Part shown: positions 1 to 8,467 of the stretch, in pieces | How positions within the stretch are numbered: position 1 is the stretch's first letter | Layout: the number at the start of each line of letters is the position of its first letter | Assembly (NCBI RefSeq): GCF_004210735.1 | Contig: NZ_SDZL01000008.1 | Span: 1-64,000, forward strand | Direction: 5' to 3' | From: Brevundimonas sp. | GTDB taxonomy: Bacteria; Pseudomonadota; Alphaproteobacteria; Caulobacterales; Caulobacteraceae | DNA: 64,000 nt | Program-made: the position numbers and the translations under genes | The notes under the pieces: generated by a model | Told to the model about the DNA's origin: nothing | The model's database searches: none | What the model saw: only the letters and a program-made list of their open reading frames with translations

Positions 1-1
1 A

Positions 2-886
2 CCCCACCGCCTGACCTCGCTGGAGATCGCGGCCATCATTGCGGTGGTCGTGATCTGGGGCGTGAACAACGCCGGGGCCAAGGTGGCGACCGAGGTGATG
101 TCGCCGCTGCTGGTGGCGACGCTGCGGTTCGCCATAGCCGCCGCCTGTCTGGTGTGGTTTGTGCGGCCGCCGTTTCCGAACTGGAGGAGCCTGCTGATCA
201 TCGTGCTGGTGGGCGGGCCGCTGCACTATGGCCTGATCTACACGGCCTTCTGGCTGGCGCGGGACGTCAGCCCGGTGTCGGTGGCGTCGCAACTGTGGAT
301 CCCCTTCACCACCCTGTTCGCCTTCGTCCTGCTGGGCGAGCGCCTGTCGAAGGCGGCGCTGGCGGGGATGGGGCTGGCCTTCCTGGGCGTGGCCTGGATG
401 GCGTTGGACCCGCATGCACTCGAGGACTGGAAGGGCATCCTGCTGGGCGCCTGCGCAGGGGCGGCGTGGGCGCTGGTGACGGTCATCGCGCGGCGCACGA
501 CCTCGATTCCGCCACTGAAGATGCAGGGCCTGCTGGCGCTGACGGCCTTGCCGACGCTGGCGGCGGCCTCGGTCCTGTTCGAGGACGGGCAGGCGGCGCA
601 GATGACGGCGGCGACGCCGCTGGTGTGGTCGACCGTGGTGTGGGCGGGGCTGGTGTCGTCGGTGTTGGCGACCAGCCTGGTGTTCTGGCTGGTGCAGCGG
701 CGCGAGGCGGGGCGGGTGACGCCCTATCTGCTGGCCGCGCCCGTGGTGTCCATGGCCATCGGCTGGGGCTTCATGGGCGATGTGCTGACGCCGCAGATCC
801 TGTTCGGCGCGGCCATGACCATGGCCGGCGTGGCGGCGGTGGCCCTGGCCGAGCGTGGCCTGAGGGCAGGGGCGGCCAAGGGTTGA
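2..886 (+). CDS. EamA/DMT-family transporter (5' partial)
   Basis: The reading frame is open from the first bases, so the true start lies outside the window. The product is hydrophobic throughout, with about nine or ten visible membrane segments, and has the two-fold repeat look of the drug/metabolite transporter superfamily (EamA domains), including the small-residue run in VIWGVNNAGAK near the N-terminus. Members export amino acids, metabolites or drugs across the inner membrane; the substrate cannot be read from sequence. It converges on the bamF-like gene, with a shared hairpin between the two stops. Confidence 0.85.
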   Translation, partial: PHRLTSLEIAAIIAVVVIWGVNNAGAKVATEVMSPLLVATLRFAIAAACLVWFVRPPFPNWRSLLIIVLVGGPLHYGLIYTAFWLARDVSPVSVASQLWIPFTTLFAFVLLGERLSKAALAGMGLAFLGVAWMALDPHALEDWKGILLGACAGAAWALVTVIARRTTSIPPLKMQGLLALTALPTLAAASVLFEDGQAAQMTAATPLVWSTVVWAGLVSSVLATSLVFWLVQRREAGRVTPYLLAAPVVSMAIGWGFMGDVLTPQILFGAAMTMAGVAAVALAERGLRAGAAKG

Positions 887-892
887 AACGCA

Positions 893-921
893 AACGGCCC
901 GAACGCGAGGTCCGGGCCGTT
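893..921. terminator. Bidirectional terminator-like hairpin
   Basis: A perfect 9-bp inverted repeat (AACGGCCCG and CGGGCCGTT, 11-nt loop) lies between the convergent ends of the transporter and the DUF3035 gene. There is no long T-tract, so use as an intrinsic terminator is inferred from position and symmetry. Confidence 0.5.
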
Positions 922-944
922 CCGACATAGGGTGAAGAAGTGGC

Positions 945-1511
945 CTAGAGGCCCGGCAGCTTGAAGCGGCTCTCGCGACGCGGGGTCACGGTGATCTGAC
1001 CGTTGCCGGTCAGGGCGCGCAGGCGCTCCTGTTCCGAGGCGGCGTCGATGGTCAGGGCGCCCTCGGCGGTCTGGCTGGTGGTGGCGGTCTGGGTCGAGGG
1101 ATCGTCCTTGCGCCAGAACATCAGACGCTGGGCGAAGCCTTCTTCTTTATGGGCCAGGTCGCCGAACTCGTCATCGACGACATAGCGGGCCAGCGGGTCG
1201 GCGCGCTCGGCGCCGGCGATGGCGACCAGGGCCTGTTCACCATCGGTGCGGGTCACAGCCTGGCGTTGGCCCAGCAGGATCTGGCGAGCGGCGCTTTCAG
1301 GGGCAAGCTCCTGCGGACGCGGGGCGCCGGGCGACGGCGGGCGCAGGCCGTATTCCGGCGGGACGGTCAGCGGGGCGGTTGAGACGGTCAGGAATTCGTC
1401 AGGCGTGACCTTGGTCAGGCCGATGGCCTGGCGCTGGCTGGTGCTGCACGCGGCGGCCGAAAGGGCCGAGGCGACGACGAGGGTCAGGACGGCGGCACGA
1501 CGAATTCGCAT
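945..1511 (-). CDS. bamF: DUF3035 lipoprotein, BamF-like outer membrane assembly subunit
   Basis: A 188-residue protein with a lipoprotein signal (hydrophobic stretch 7-21, lipobox ending at Cys22) and a low-complexity Pro/Ala-rich middle. It matches the DUF3035 family, which in Caulobacter is the BamF subunit of the beta-barrel assembly machine; it would be anchored in the outer membrane facing the periplasm. It lies 63 bp downstream of lspA on the same strand, an arrangement common in alphaproteobacteria, and lspA makes the peptidase that matures it. The family call is firm; the BamF role is transferred from Caulobacter. Confidence 0.8.
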   Translation of the reverse strand: MRIRRAAVLTLVVASALSAAACSTSQRQAIGLTKVTPDEFLTVSTAPLTVPPEYGLRPPSPGAPRPQELAPESAARQILLGQRQAVTRTDGEQALVAIAGAERADPLARYVVDDEFGDLAHKEEGFAQRLMFWRKDDPSTQTATTSQTAEGALTIDAASEQERLRALTGNGQITVTPRRESRFKLPGL

Positions 1512-1574
1512 GGTGTTCAGTTCGACTCCGGGGGCGCGCCACGGCGCACTCTGGATAGAGGTTTGACTGTCTGA

Positions 1575-2102
1575 TTACGACTTTTCGGGGGCCGCGCCAA
1601 CCGCCTCACGGCGTTCTGACAGGAAGCTGTCCAGTATCAACAGAACCACACCGATCGAGATGGCGGCGTCGGCGATGTTGAACACCCAGGGGAAAATCCC
1701 GGTGCCCGAGAAATCCAGGAAATCGACCACATAGCCGAAGCGGATCCGGTCGATAACATTGCCCAAGGCGCCGCCCATGACGAAGCCGATGGCGGTGATC
1801 AGCAGCCGGCGGTCCGCCTTCAGCGCCCACCAGCCCAGCACGCACGAGATGATCAGCGAAAAGACCGTCAGTCCCCAGCGCGCCGAACCGCCGCCGAACA
1901 GGCCGAAGCTGACGCCGTCGTTGCGCACGAAGCTGATGCGGAAGATCGGCTCGATCACCGTGTGGATCAGATAGCCGGACGGAATCTGGTCCATGTGCGC
2001 CACGTCGATGGCGCTGAGCAGCCAGGCCTTGGTCAACTGGTCCAGAACGATGACGACCAGGGCGAAACCGAAGGCGGCGATGGCGAGGCGGAAAATCTTC
2101 AT
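1575..2102 (-). CDS. lspA: Lipoprotein signal peptidase (signal peptidase II)
   Basis: A 175-residue inner membrane aspartyl peptidase that removes signal peptides from prolipoproteins after diacylglyceryl modification. Four hydrophobic segments are visible, and the catalytic pair is present as Asp118 in GNVIDR and Asp145 in FNIADA. Length is normal. It is first of the lspA-bamF pair on the minus strand and divergent from the HAD phosphatase gene at 2390. No strong ribosome binding site precedes the ATG, but the N-terminus (KIFRLAIAAFGFALV) fits the family. Confidence 0.97.
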   Translation of the reverse strand: MKIFRLAIAAFGFALVVIVLDQLTKAWLLSAIDVAHMDQIPSGYLIHTVIEPIFRISFVRNDGVSFGLFGGGSARWGLTVFSLIISCVLGWWALKADRRLLITAIGFVMGGALGNVIDRIRFGYVVDFLDFSGTGIFPWVFNIADAAISIGVVLLILDSFLSERREAVGAAPEKS

Positions 2103-2204
2103 GTCAGACGCCGGTTAGCAGGAAGCGGGGCGAGAGGGAAAGGGGCGGGGCGGTTTCTGGCTGTCGCCGCGTGGAAAGCAGACAGGCGCGGGTGAAAAAA
2201 CTGG

Positions 2205-2228
2205 GTCTGAATAGTCTGATTAGTCTGA
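2205..2228. repeat. Three GTCTGA units with exact 9-bp spacing
   Basis: GTCTGA occurs at 2205, 2214 and 2223, always 9 bp apart, inside the 287-bp divergent region between lspA and the HAD phosphatase gene. It is AT-rich next to its surroundings. It could be a cluster of regulator half-sites; no cognate protein is suggested by the neighbours. The rest of 2103-2389 shows no gene or clear promoter to me. Confidence 0.5.
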
Positions 2229-2389
2229 AATCGGGTCGTGACCGCCCGAGATCCACAGGATCGCACAGCCATGGAGAGCGGCAGGCCGATCGTTGCGAGA
2301 AAGGCAACGCCTGTTGAAACCGTGAGAGTTTCTGGCGGCGGATGCGTGGGCCGGTTCACCCCGTCGCCGAAGGCCGCTAAGACCGCAGC

Positions 2390-3271
2390 ATGAGCCTTTC
2401 CTCCCAGACACCCAAAGCCCTGCCGCATCTGTCCGCCGTCGCAGGCGATTATGACGTTCTGCTCTGCGACGTATGGGGGGTGATCCATAACGGCCGCGAA
2501 AGCTGGCCGACGGCCTGTGAGGCGCTGACCCGCTTCAATCAGCAGGGCGGTCATGTGGTGCTGATCTCCAACTCGCCGCGCCCGTCGTCGGATGTGGTGG
2601 CGCAACTGGACGGCCTGGGTGTGCCGCGCGAAAGCTGGAAGGCCTTCGTCACGTCGGGCGATGCGACGCGGGCCGAGCTGGCCCGGCGCGCCCCCGGTCC
2701 GGTCTGGATCATCGGCCCCGACCGCGACTGGCCGCTGTATGACGGCCTGGGCCTGACCACGGCCGACGGCGCCGCCGGGGCCGCCTTCATCTCGGTCACC
2801 GGGCCGCGCGACGACAATGTCGAGACGCCCGAAGACTATCGCGATGTGCTGGCCGCCGGGGCGGAACGCGATCTGGAGCTGATCTGCGCCAACCCCGACC
2901 GGGTGGTCCAGCGCGGGGACAAGCTGATCTATTGCGGCGGGTCGTTGGCCGATCTCTACGAATCGCTGGGGGGCCGCGTGGTCATGGCGGGTAAGCCGTT
3001 CGGCCCGATCTACGATCTGGCGATCAGGGAGGCGGAGGGTCTGCTGGGCCGCGCGGTGGATCGTTCGCGCGTGCTGTGCATCGGTGACGGCGTGGTGACC
3101 GATGTGCTGGGCGCCAACCAGCAGGCGTTGGACTGCCTTTTCATCGCCCAGGGCATCCATGGCGACAAGGCCAAGGGGGTGGACGGCGCGCTGGATCCCG
3201 CCCGCGCCGCCGACCTGCTGCACGCCGAAACGACCTATGCCCGCTACGCCGCGCTGGATCTGGTGTGGTGA
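2390..3271 (+). CDS. HAD-superfamily class IIA hydrolase (TIGR01459-type)
   Basis: A 293-residue NagD-like phosphatase of the haloacid dehalogenase superfamily. The nucleophile motif is CDVWGV with Asp27; a Trp stands where DxD has the second Asp, as is usual in this alphaproteobacterial subfamily. VLISNSPRPS supplies the motif II Ser/Thr, and CIGDGVVTDVLGANQ near 228 the acidic motif IV. The substrate is unknown, probably a small phosphorylated metabolite in the cytoplasm. It leads a same-strand run with the MaoC gene and ribF, often seen together in Caulobacteraceae. Confidence 0.88.
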   Translation: MSLSSQTPKALPHLSAVAGDYDVLLCDVWGVIHNGRESWPTACEALTRFNQQGGHVVLISNSPRPSSDVVAQLDGLGVPRESWKAFVTSGDATRAELARRAPGPVWIIGPDRDWPLYDGLGLTTADGAAGAAFISVTGPRDDNVETPEDYRDVLAAGAERDLELICANPDRVVQRGDKLIYCGGSLADLYESLGGRVVMAGKPFGPIYDLAIREAEGLLGRAVDRSRVLCIGDGVVTDVLGANQQALDCLFIAQGIHGDKAKGVDGALDPARAADLLHAETTYARYAALDLVW

Positions 3272-3309
3272 GGCTCGCCAATTCAGCACACGGCGTCTAA
3301 AGCCCCTGC

Positions 3310-3765
3310 ATGACTCAGATCGTCCAGAAGCACCCCTCCGGCGGCTATATCCTTGAAGAGCTGTTCGTCGGCATGACCGCCGAGAAGGCCGTTCATGTCA
3401 CCGAAGAGCGCATCCGCCTGTTCGCCGAGGCGTCGGACGACTTCAACCCGGTGCATCTGGACGAGGCGTTCGCCGCCAAGACCGCCTATCGCGGGCGCAT
3501 CGCCCACGGCCTGTTGTCGGCGTCGTTCGGCTCGGCGGTGGTGGGCACCATCCTGCCGGGCGCGGGCGCGATCTATATCTCCCAGACCCTGGCCTTCCAC
3601 CTGCCGGTGCGGATTGGCGACACGGTCGATATCCGCATCAGCGTCACCGAGGTCGATCAGGAAAGCGCGCGCGTCACCCTGGCCTGCGAGGGCTTTGTCG
3701 AGGGCAAGCTGATCATGGACGGCGTGGCCGTCGTCCGCGTCCCGCGCCGCCGCAAGAAGGCCTGA
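3310..3765 (+). CDS. MaoC-family (R)-specific enoyl-CoA hydratase
   Basis: A 151-residue single hot-dog-fold protein. The hydratase-2 signature DFNPVHLD carries the catalytic Asp44 and His49, followed by RGRIAHGLLS typical of PhaJ-type (R)-hydratases, which hydrate trans-2-enoyl-CoA to (R)-3-hydroxyacyl-CoA for fatty acid or polyhydroxyalkanoate metabolism. Length fits a one-domain MaoC protein. It lies between the HAD gene and ribF with short gaps, so co-transcription is likely. The phaJ role is inferred; other MaoC functions remain possible. Confidence 0.87.
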   Translation: MTQIVQKHPSGGYILEELFVGMTAEKAVHVTEERIRLFAEASDDFNPVHLDEAFAAKTAYRGRIAHGLLSASFGSAVVGTILPGAGAIYISQTLAFHLPVRIGDTVDIRISVTEVDQESARVTLACEGFVEGKLIMDGVAVVRVPRRRKKA

Positions 3766-3772
3766 CGCCGCC

Positions 3773-4735
3773 GTGGAGGTGATCCACGACTGGCGGGCCT
3801 TGAGCCCGGCGCAAAAGGGCGCCGCCGTCGCGGTTGGCGCCTTTGACGGGGTCCACCGAGGCCATCAGGCCGTCATCGCCGAGGCCAGGGCCGCCGCCGA
3901 GCGGCTGGGTGCGCCGCCAGGAGCGCCCGTGGGCGTTGTCACCTTTGACCCGCATCCCCGCCGCCTGTTCCAGCCGGAGGCGGCGCCGTTCCGCCTGATG
4001 ACGCCGGACCAGATGGCCCGCGCCCTGGCCCCGCTGGGCGTGGATCGCCTGTATCTGATCCCGTTCGACGCCGAGATGGCGGCCATGGGCGATGAAGAGT
4101 TCGCCCGCCGCGTGCTGGCCGAAGGGCTGGGCATCGTTCACGCGGCCGTCGGATTCGACTTCACCTTCGGCAAGGGTCGCTCAGGCTCGCCCGAGGCGCT
4201 GCGCCGCTATGGCGAGGGGCTGGGCTTTACGGTGTCGGTAACCGAGCGACTGGACGATGCGTCCGGCCTGAAACTGTCGTCCAGCGCGGTGCGAGAGGCG
4301 CTGGCCGCCGGCGACATGGACCGCGCCCGCGCCATCCTGGGCCGCCCCTTCGCTATCCAGGGCACGGTGATCCACGGCGACAAGCGCGGCCGCACCATCG
4401 GCGTGCCGACGGCCAACATCGCCCTGGGCGACTATATGCGCCCGGCTTACGGCGTTTACGGCACGCGGACACGTCTGCCGGACGGGCGAGTCATCGACGG
4501 CGTCGCCAACCTGGGCGTCCGGCCGATGTTCCAGATCGAGCAGCCGCTGCTGGAAGTCTGGCTCTTCGACTTCGACGAAAGCCTGTATGGGCAGGTCGTC
4601 GAGACCGAACTGGTCGCCTTCCTGCGGGGAGAGATGGCGTTCGACGGGCTGGAGGCGCTGAAGGTGCAGATCGACACGGATGCAAAGGCGGCGCGGGCGG
4701 CGTTGAGTAAGACGTCCGCCGACCCTCTCCCATAG
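3773..4735 (+). CDS. ribF: Bifunctional riboflavin kinase / FAD synthetase
   Basis: A 320-residue cytoplasmic enzyme that phosphorylates riboflavin to FMN and adenylylates FMN to FAD. The N-terminal nucleotidyltransferase half carries VGAFDGVHRGH (residues 21-31) and the KLSSSAVREAL motif; the C-terminal kinase half carries GDKRGRTIGVPTANI near 202-216. The start is GTG at 3773, 8 bp after the MaoC stop. The last residues (SADPLP) and the stop are encoded by the left arm of a composite palindromic repeat, so the C-terminal tail was probably reshaped by repeat insertion. Confidence 0.95.
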   Translation: MEVIHDWRALSPAQKGAAVAVGAFDGVHRGHQAVIAEARAAAERLGAPPGAPVGVVTFDPHPRRLFQPEAAPFRLMTPDQMARALAPLGVDRLYLIPFDAEMAAMGDEEFARRVLAEGLGIVHAAVGFDFTFGKGRSGSPEALRRYGEGLGFTVSVTERLDDASGLKLSSSAVREALAAGDMDRARAILGRPFAIQGTVIHGDKRGRTIGVPTANIALGDYMRPAYGVYGTRTRLPDGRVIDGVANLGVRPMFQIEQPLLEVWLFDFDESLYGQVVETELVAFLRGEMAFDGLEALKVQIDTDAKAARAALSKTSADPLP

Positions 4736-4892
4736 GGAGAGGGAGAACGCGCACGACGGCGCAGCCGTCGTCCTGGCGCGGTCGGGTGAGGGGTTGGAAC
4801 CTCACCGATTTTGGCGCTGTAACCCCTCACCCTTTCGGCTTGGCGCATCGCTGCGCTCTGCGAGCCTCAAGCCCTCTCCCGCCGGGAGAGGG
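4723..4892. repeat. Composite palindromic repeat, copy A
   Basis: Two outer palindromes (CCCTCTCCC...GGGAGAGGG at 4723-4743 and 4872-4892) flank an inner 12-bp perfect inverted pair (GGGTGAGGGGTT at 4784 and AACCCCTCACCC at 4821). It fills the gap between the convergent ribF and 68-residue genes and overlaps the end of ribF. The same layout, with different sequence, recurs at 8468-8617 and 37539-37687. Confidence 0.85.
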
Positions 4893-4902
4893 TCAGAAAG
4901 GG

Positions 4903-5109
4903 CTAAGTCGCCCGCTCCTCCAACGCCCTGATCCGGCGATCCATGTCGGCGACGATGGCTTCCAGACGGGCCTTCTCGGACGCCATGTCGATGGGCGTGC
5001 CGTCTTCGTAGGTCAGCTGGGCGCCGCGGGCGATCATGTCCAGGCGGAACAGGGCGGTGGTGCGCGCGTCGCGATAGCGGGCCAGGTGTCTGTCGTCGTC
5101 CGTGGTCAT
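4903..5109 (-). CDS. Conserved-looking 68-residue hypothetical protein
   Basis: A short, charged, mostly helical protein with no membrane segment. It has a central YEDGTPIDMASEKARLE stretch and a C-terminal amphipathic helix (ADMDRRIRALEERA) that could form a coiled coil. An AAAGGAA ribosome binding site sits at good distance from the ATG. It is divergent from ileS and convergent with ribF. I do not recognise the family; the good start signal and codon use argue that it is real. Confidence 0.65.
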   Translation of the reverse strand: MTTDDDRHLARYRDARTTALFRLDMIARGAQLTYEDGTPIDMASEKARLEAIVADMDRRIRALEERAT

Positions 5110-5142
5110 GGCGATTCCTTTTAGAGGCGGCCACCTCTCCTC

Positions 5143-5215
5143 CTTTCGTCATTCTCCGGCAAGCCGCGCAGCGGCGCAGACCGGGTTCTCCGATTAAGTC
5201 GGAGAATGACGAAAG
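5143..5215. repeat. Long inverted repeat upstream of ileS
   Basis: A perfect 16-bp inverted pair (5143-5158 and 5200-5215, sequence CGGAGAATGACGAAAG on the right). The right arm can instead pair with an inner copy at 5186-5193 (TTCTCCGA/TCGGAGAA), giving two mutually exclusive hairpins. It resembles a dispersed intergenic element but could also act in the ileS leader; unlike the composite repeats it sits in a divergent gap. Confidence 0.7.
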
Positions 5216-5477
5216 AGGTGTGGGCCTTCCGTCCGCCCCTGCGCCCTGCTATCCGGTGCGGTCATGACCGTTCGCGTGATCCGTCCGATTTCGATTAGCC
5301 GCCCGGCGTAGCGCCGCAGGGCTGTTTGCCCCGCGCACGTCGGGATGATTTCGGACCGCTTCGCCGAGACGACGGCCCCGCCGATTGACGGGCATGGGCC
5401 GCGCGGCGCCTTCACGCTAGACTGACGCTCGACACGCCGCCGCGAACGCGGCGCGCGACAAGACGAAAAGACATTTC
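5216..5477. other. ileS upstream region, no gene seen
   Basis: After the inverted repeat this 262-bp stretch up to the ileS start has no convincing ORF and no T-box-like specifier or antiterminator. It should hold the ileS promoter, but I could not pick a -35/-10 pair with confidence. Confidence 0.4.
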
Positions 5478-8465
5478 ATGGCCGACGCCACCGACACCCC
5501 CGACGCTGCAACCGGCCGCGACTATCGCGATACGGTCTTCCTGCCCGACACGCCGTTCCCGATGCGGGGGGGGCTGCCGAAGAAGGAGCCGGAGATCCTG
5601 GAGCAGTGGGGCGACCTGTATGGAACCTTGCGCAAACTGCGTCAGTCGCAGAAGGCGCCGCTGTATGTCCTGCACGACGGCCCGCCCTATGCAAACGGCG
5701 ACATCCACATTGGCCATGCGCTGAACAAGACGCTTAAGGACTTCGTCGTCCGGTCGCGTTTCCTGCTGGGCTATGACGTCGACTACGTCCCCGGCTGGGA
5801 CTGCCACGGCCTGCCGATCGAATGGAAGATCGAGGAGCAGTATCGCGCCAAGGGCCGCCGCAAGGACGAGGTGTCGAAGGAGGAATTCCGCACCGCCTGC
5901 CGCGAATATGCGGGCAAGTTCATCGATCTGCAGCGGGACCAGTTCCTGCGCCTGGGCATCACGGGCGACTTCGCCAACCGGTACGCCACCATGGACTTCG
6001 CGTCAGAGGCGGCGATCGTGGCCGAGTTCCATCGCTTCAAGAACTCGGGCCAGCTGTATCGCGGGTCAAAGCCCGTCATGTGGTCGCCGGTCGAGCGCAC
6101 GGCGCTGGCCGACGCCGAGGTCGAGTATCATGACCATGTGTCGCCCACGATCTGGGTGAAATTCCCGGTCGTCGGCGCGACCGACAGCCATCCGGACGAC
6201 CTGCTGACCTTCCGCGCGGCGACGCCGTCGGTGGTGATCTGGACCACCACGCCGTGGACCATCCCGGCCAACCGCGCCATCAGCTATGGCCCCGACATCG
6301 CCTATGGCCTGTACGAGGTCACGGCCATGGAGGAGGGGCTGGAGTTCGAGCCGTGGGCCAAGCCGGGCGACCGCTTCATCATCGCCGACAAGCTGGCCGA
6401 GGATGTGTTCAAGGCGGCCAAGGTCGCGGCCTTCACCCGCGTCTATGACATCGACCCGTCGGGGCTGGAGTGCGCCCACCCGCTGGCCGCGCTGGACAGC
6501 GGTTACGGCTTCTCGGTGCCGCTGCTGGCGGGCGATCACGTCACCGACGACGCGGGCACGGGCTTTGTGCACACCGCGCCCGGTCACGGCGCCGACGACT
6601 ATGCCGTCTGGCTAGCCCACGGTCATCGCGAGGTGCCGGACACGGTCGATCCGGACGGCGCCTATTACGACCACGTCCCCTTGTTCGCCGGCCTGAAGGT
6701 GCTGGAGACCGAGGGCAAGAAGACCGGCAAATTCGGTCCCGCCAACGGCGCGGTGATGGAAAAGCTGATCGAGGCGGGCGCCCTGCTGGCGCGCGGCCGG
6801 ATGGAGCATTCCTATCCGCACAGCTGGCGTTCCAAGGCGCCGATCATCTTCCGCAACACGCCGCAGTGGTTCATCCGCATGGATGACCCGCTGGACAATG
6901 ACGGCACGCTGCGCGACCGGGCGTTGAACGCCATCGACGCCACCGCCTTCCACCCGGCGGGCGGCAAGAACCGCATCCGCAGCATGGTCGAGGGACGGCC
7001 CGACTGGCTGATCAGCCGTCAGCGGGCCTGGGGCACGCCGCTGGCCATGTTCGTGGACAAGCAGACCGGCCAGCCGCTGCACGACCCCGAGGTCGACGCC
7101 CGTATCGTCGCGGCGGTGGCCAAGGGCGGGGCCGACGTGTGGTTCAGCGCGCCGGACGCCGACTTCCTGGGCGCCCACGATCCGGAGCGGTTCGAGAAGG
7201 TGACCGACATCCTGGACGTCTGGTTCGACAGCGGCTCGACCCACGCCTTTACGCTGGAGGCGCGCGATCCGGCCAAGGGATACACCGGCGACCGCCCGTC
7301 GCACTGGCCGGCGGACCTGTATCTGGAAGGGTCGGACCAGCATCGCGGCTGGTTCCAGTCGTCGCTGCTGGAAGGTTGCGGCACGCGCGGTCGGGCGCCC
7401 TACGACGCCGTCCTGACCCACGGCTTCACGCTGGACGAGAACGGCGAGAAGATGTCCAAGTCCAAGGGTAACACCGTGGACCCGGCGACGGTCATCAAGG
7501 AGTCGGGCGCCGATATCCTGCGCCTGTGGGTCGCCCTGGTCGATTATTCGGACGACCAGCGCATCGGCAAGCAGATCCTGCAGACCACGGTCGACGCCTA
7601 TCGCAAGCTGAGGAACACGGTCCGCTATCTGCTGGGCGCGCTGAACGGCTTCGACGAGGCCGAGCGCCTGACCGACTATGCGCAGTTCCCGCCGCTGGAA
7701 AAATTCATCCTGCACCGCCTGTGGGAACTGGATGCACAGGTGCGTCAGGCCTACGCCGAATACCGCTTCCAGGACGTGGTGCGGCCGGTGCTGGAGTTCT
7801 GCTCCGGCGACCTGTCGGCGCTGTATTTCGACATCCGCAAGGACAGCCTGTACTGCGACCGCGCCGACAGCGTGAAGCGCCGCGCCGTCCGCACCGTCAT
7901 GGACGAAGTGTTCATGCGCCTGACCGCCTGGCTGGCGCCGCTGACCCCGTTCACCATGGACGAGGCGTGGACGACGCGCTTCCCCGACGCGGGCACCAAC
8001 TGTGCCCGGGTGATCCCGGAGACGCCCGGTGAATGGGAAAGCGATACGGCTGCCTTCTCTTGGCGCCGACATTCCGAAGTGCGATCTGCAATCATGGGCG
8101 CATTGGAAAAAGCCCGCACTGAAAAGCTAATCGGATCGAGCCTTGAGGCTTGGCCTGTAGTTTATCTAGATCGCTCTGCCGCAGGGTTCAGTGAAGCTGC
8201 GGACCCCCGTACGTGGTTTGCAGACGAGCAAGATGCCGCCGATTTCTTTATCGTAAGCGGGATTGAATTCAGAGATGGCGAAGGTCCGTTCGAAGCCTTC
8301 CGTCATCCGGATGCCCCGTTTGTGGCTGTCGCATTTGCTAAATCTTCGCACCCCAAATGCGCCCGCTCGTGGCGGCGGGTGCCGGACGTCGGTTCGGATC
8401 CGGACTATCCGGAGCTGTCGGCGCGTGACGCCGACGCGGTGCGGTGGATGGAGTCGCACCGCTGA
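5478..8465 (+). CDS. ileS: Isoleucyl-tRNA synthetase
   Basis: A 995-residue class Ia synthetase that charges tRNA-Ile, with an editing domain. HIGH is at residues 77-80, KMSKS at 658-662, WTTTPWTIPANRA marks the CP1 editing domain, and the C-terminal conserved block ALEKARTEKLIGSSLEA is present. Two oddities: bases about 8040-8345 (residues about 855-956) are near 50% GC with codon use unlike the flanks, and the C-terminal zinc-knuckle region reads KCARSW...LSARDADAV, keeping only Cys961 where E. coli IleS has four cysteines. It runs into composite repeat copy B after the stop. Confidence 0.97.
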   Translation: MADATDTPDAATGRDYRDTVFLPDTPFPMRGGLPKKEPEILEQWGDLYGTLRKLRQSQKAPLYVLHDGPPYANGDIHIGHALNKTLKDFVVRSRFLLGYDVDYVPGWDCHGLPIEWKIEEQYRAKGRRKDEVSKEEFRTACREYAGKFIDLQRDQFLRLGITGDFANRYATMDFASEAAIVAEFHRFKNSGQLYRGSKPVMWSPVERTALADAEVEYHDHVSPTIWVKFPVVGATDSHPDDLLTFRAATPSVVIWTTTPWTIPANRAISYGPDIAYGLYEVTAMEEGLEFEPWAKPGDRFIIADKLAEDVFKAAKVAAFTRVYDIDPSGLECAHPLAALDSGYGFSVPLLAGDHVTDDAGTGFVHTAPGHGADDYAVWLAHGHREVPDTVDPDGAYYDHVPLFAGLKVLETEGKKTGKFGPANGAVMEKLIEAGALLARGRMEHSYPHSWRSKAPIIFRNTPQWFIRMDDPLDNDGTLRDRALNAIDATAFHPAGGKNRIRSMVEGRPDWLISRQRAWGTPLAMFVDKQTGQPLHDPEVDARIVAAVAKGGADVWFSAPDADFLGAHDPERFEKVTDILDVWFDSGSTHAFTLEARDPAKGYTGDRPSHWPADLYLEGSDQHRGWFQSSLLEGCGTRGRAPYDAVLTHGFTLDENGEKMSKSKGNTVDPATVIKESGADILRLWVALVDYSDDQRIGKQILQTTVDAYRKLRNTVRYLLGALNGFDEAERLTDYAQFPPLEKFILHRLWELDAQVRQAYAEYRFQDVVRPVLEFCSGDLSALYFDIRKDSLYCDRADSVKRRAVRTVMDEVFMRLTAWLAPLTPFTMDEAWTTRFPDAGTNCARVIPETPGEWESDTAAFSWRRHSEVRSAIMGALEKARTEKLIGSSLEAWPVVYLDRSAAGFSEAADPRTWFADEQDAADFFIVSGIEFRDGEGPFEAFRHPDAPFVAVAFAKSSHPKCARSWRRVPDVGSDPDYPELSARDADAVRWMESHR

Positions 8466-8467
8466 AT

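Noticed and set aside
5110..5477. T-box riboswitch in the ileS leader
   Set aside because: No specifier loop or T-box antiterminator sequence, and the mechanism is not usual in alphaproteobacteria.
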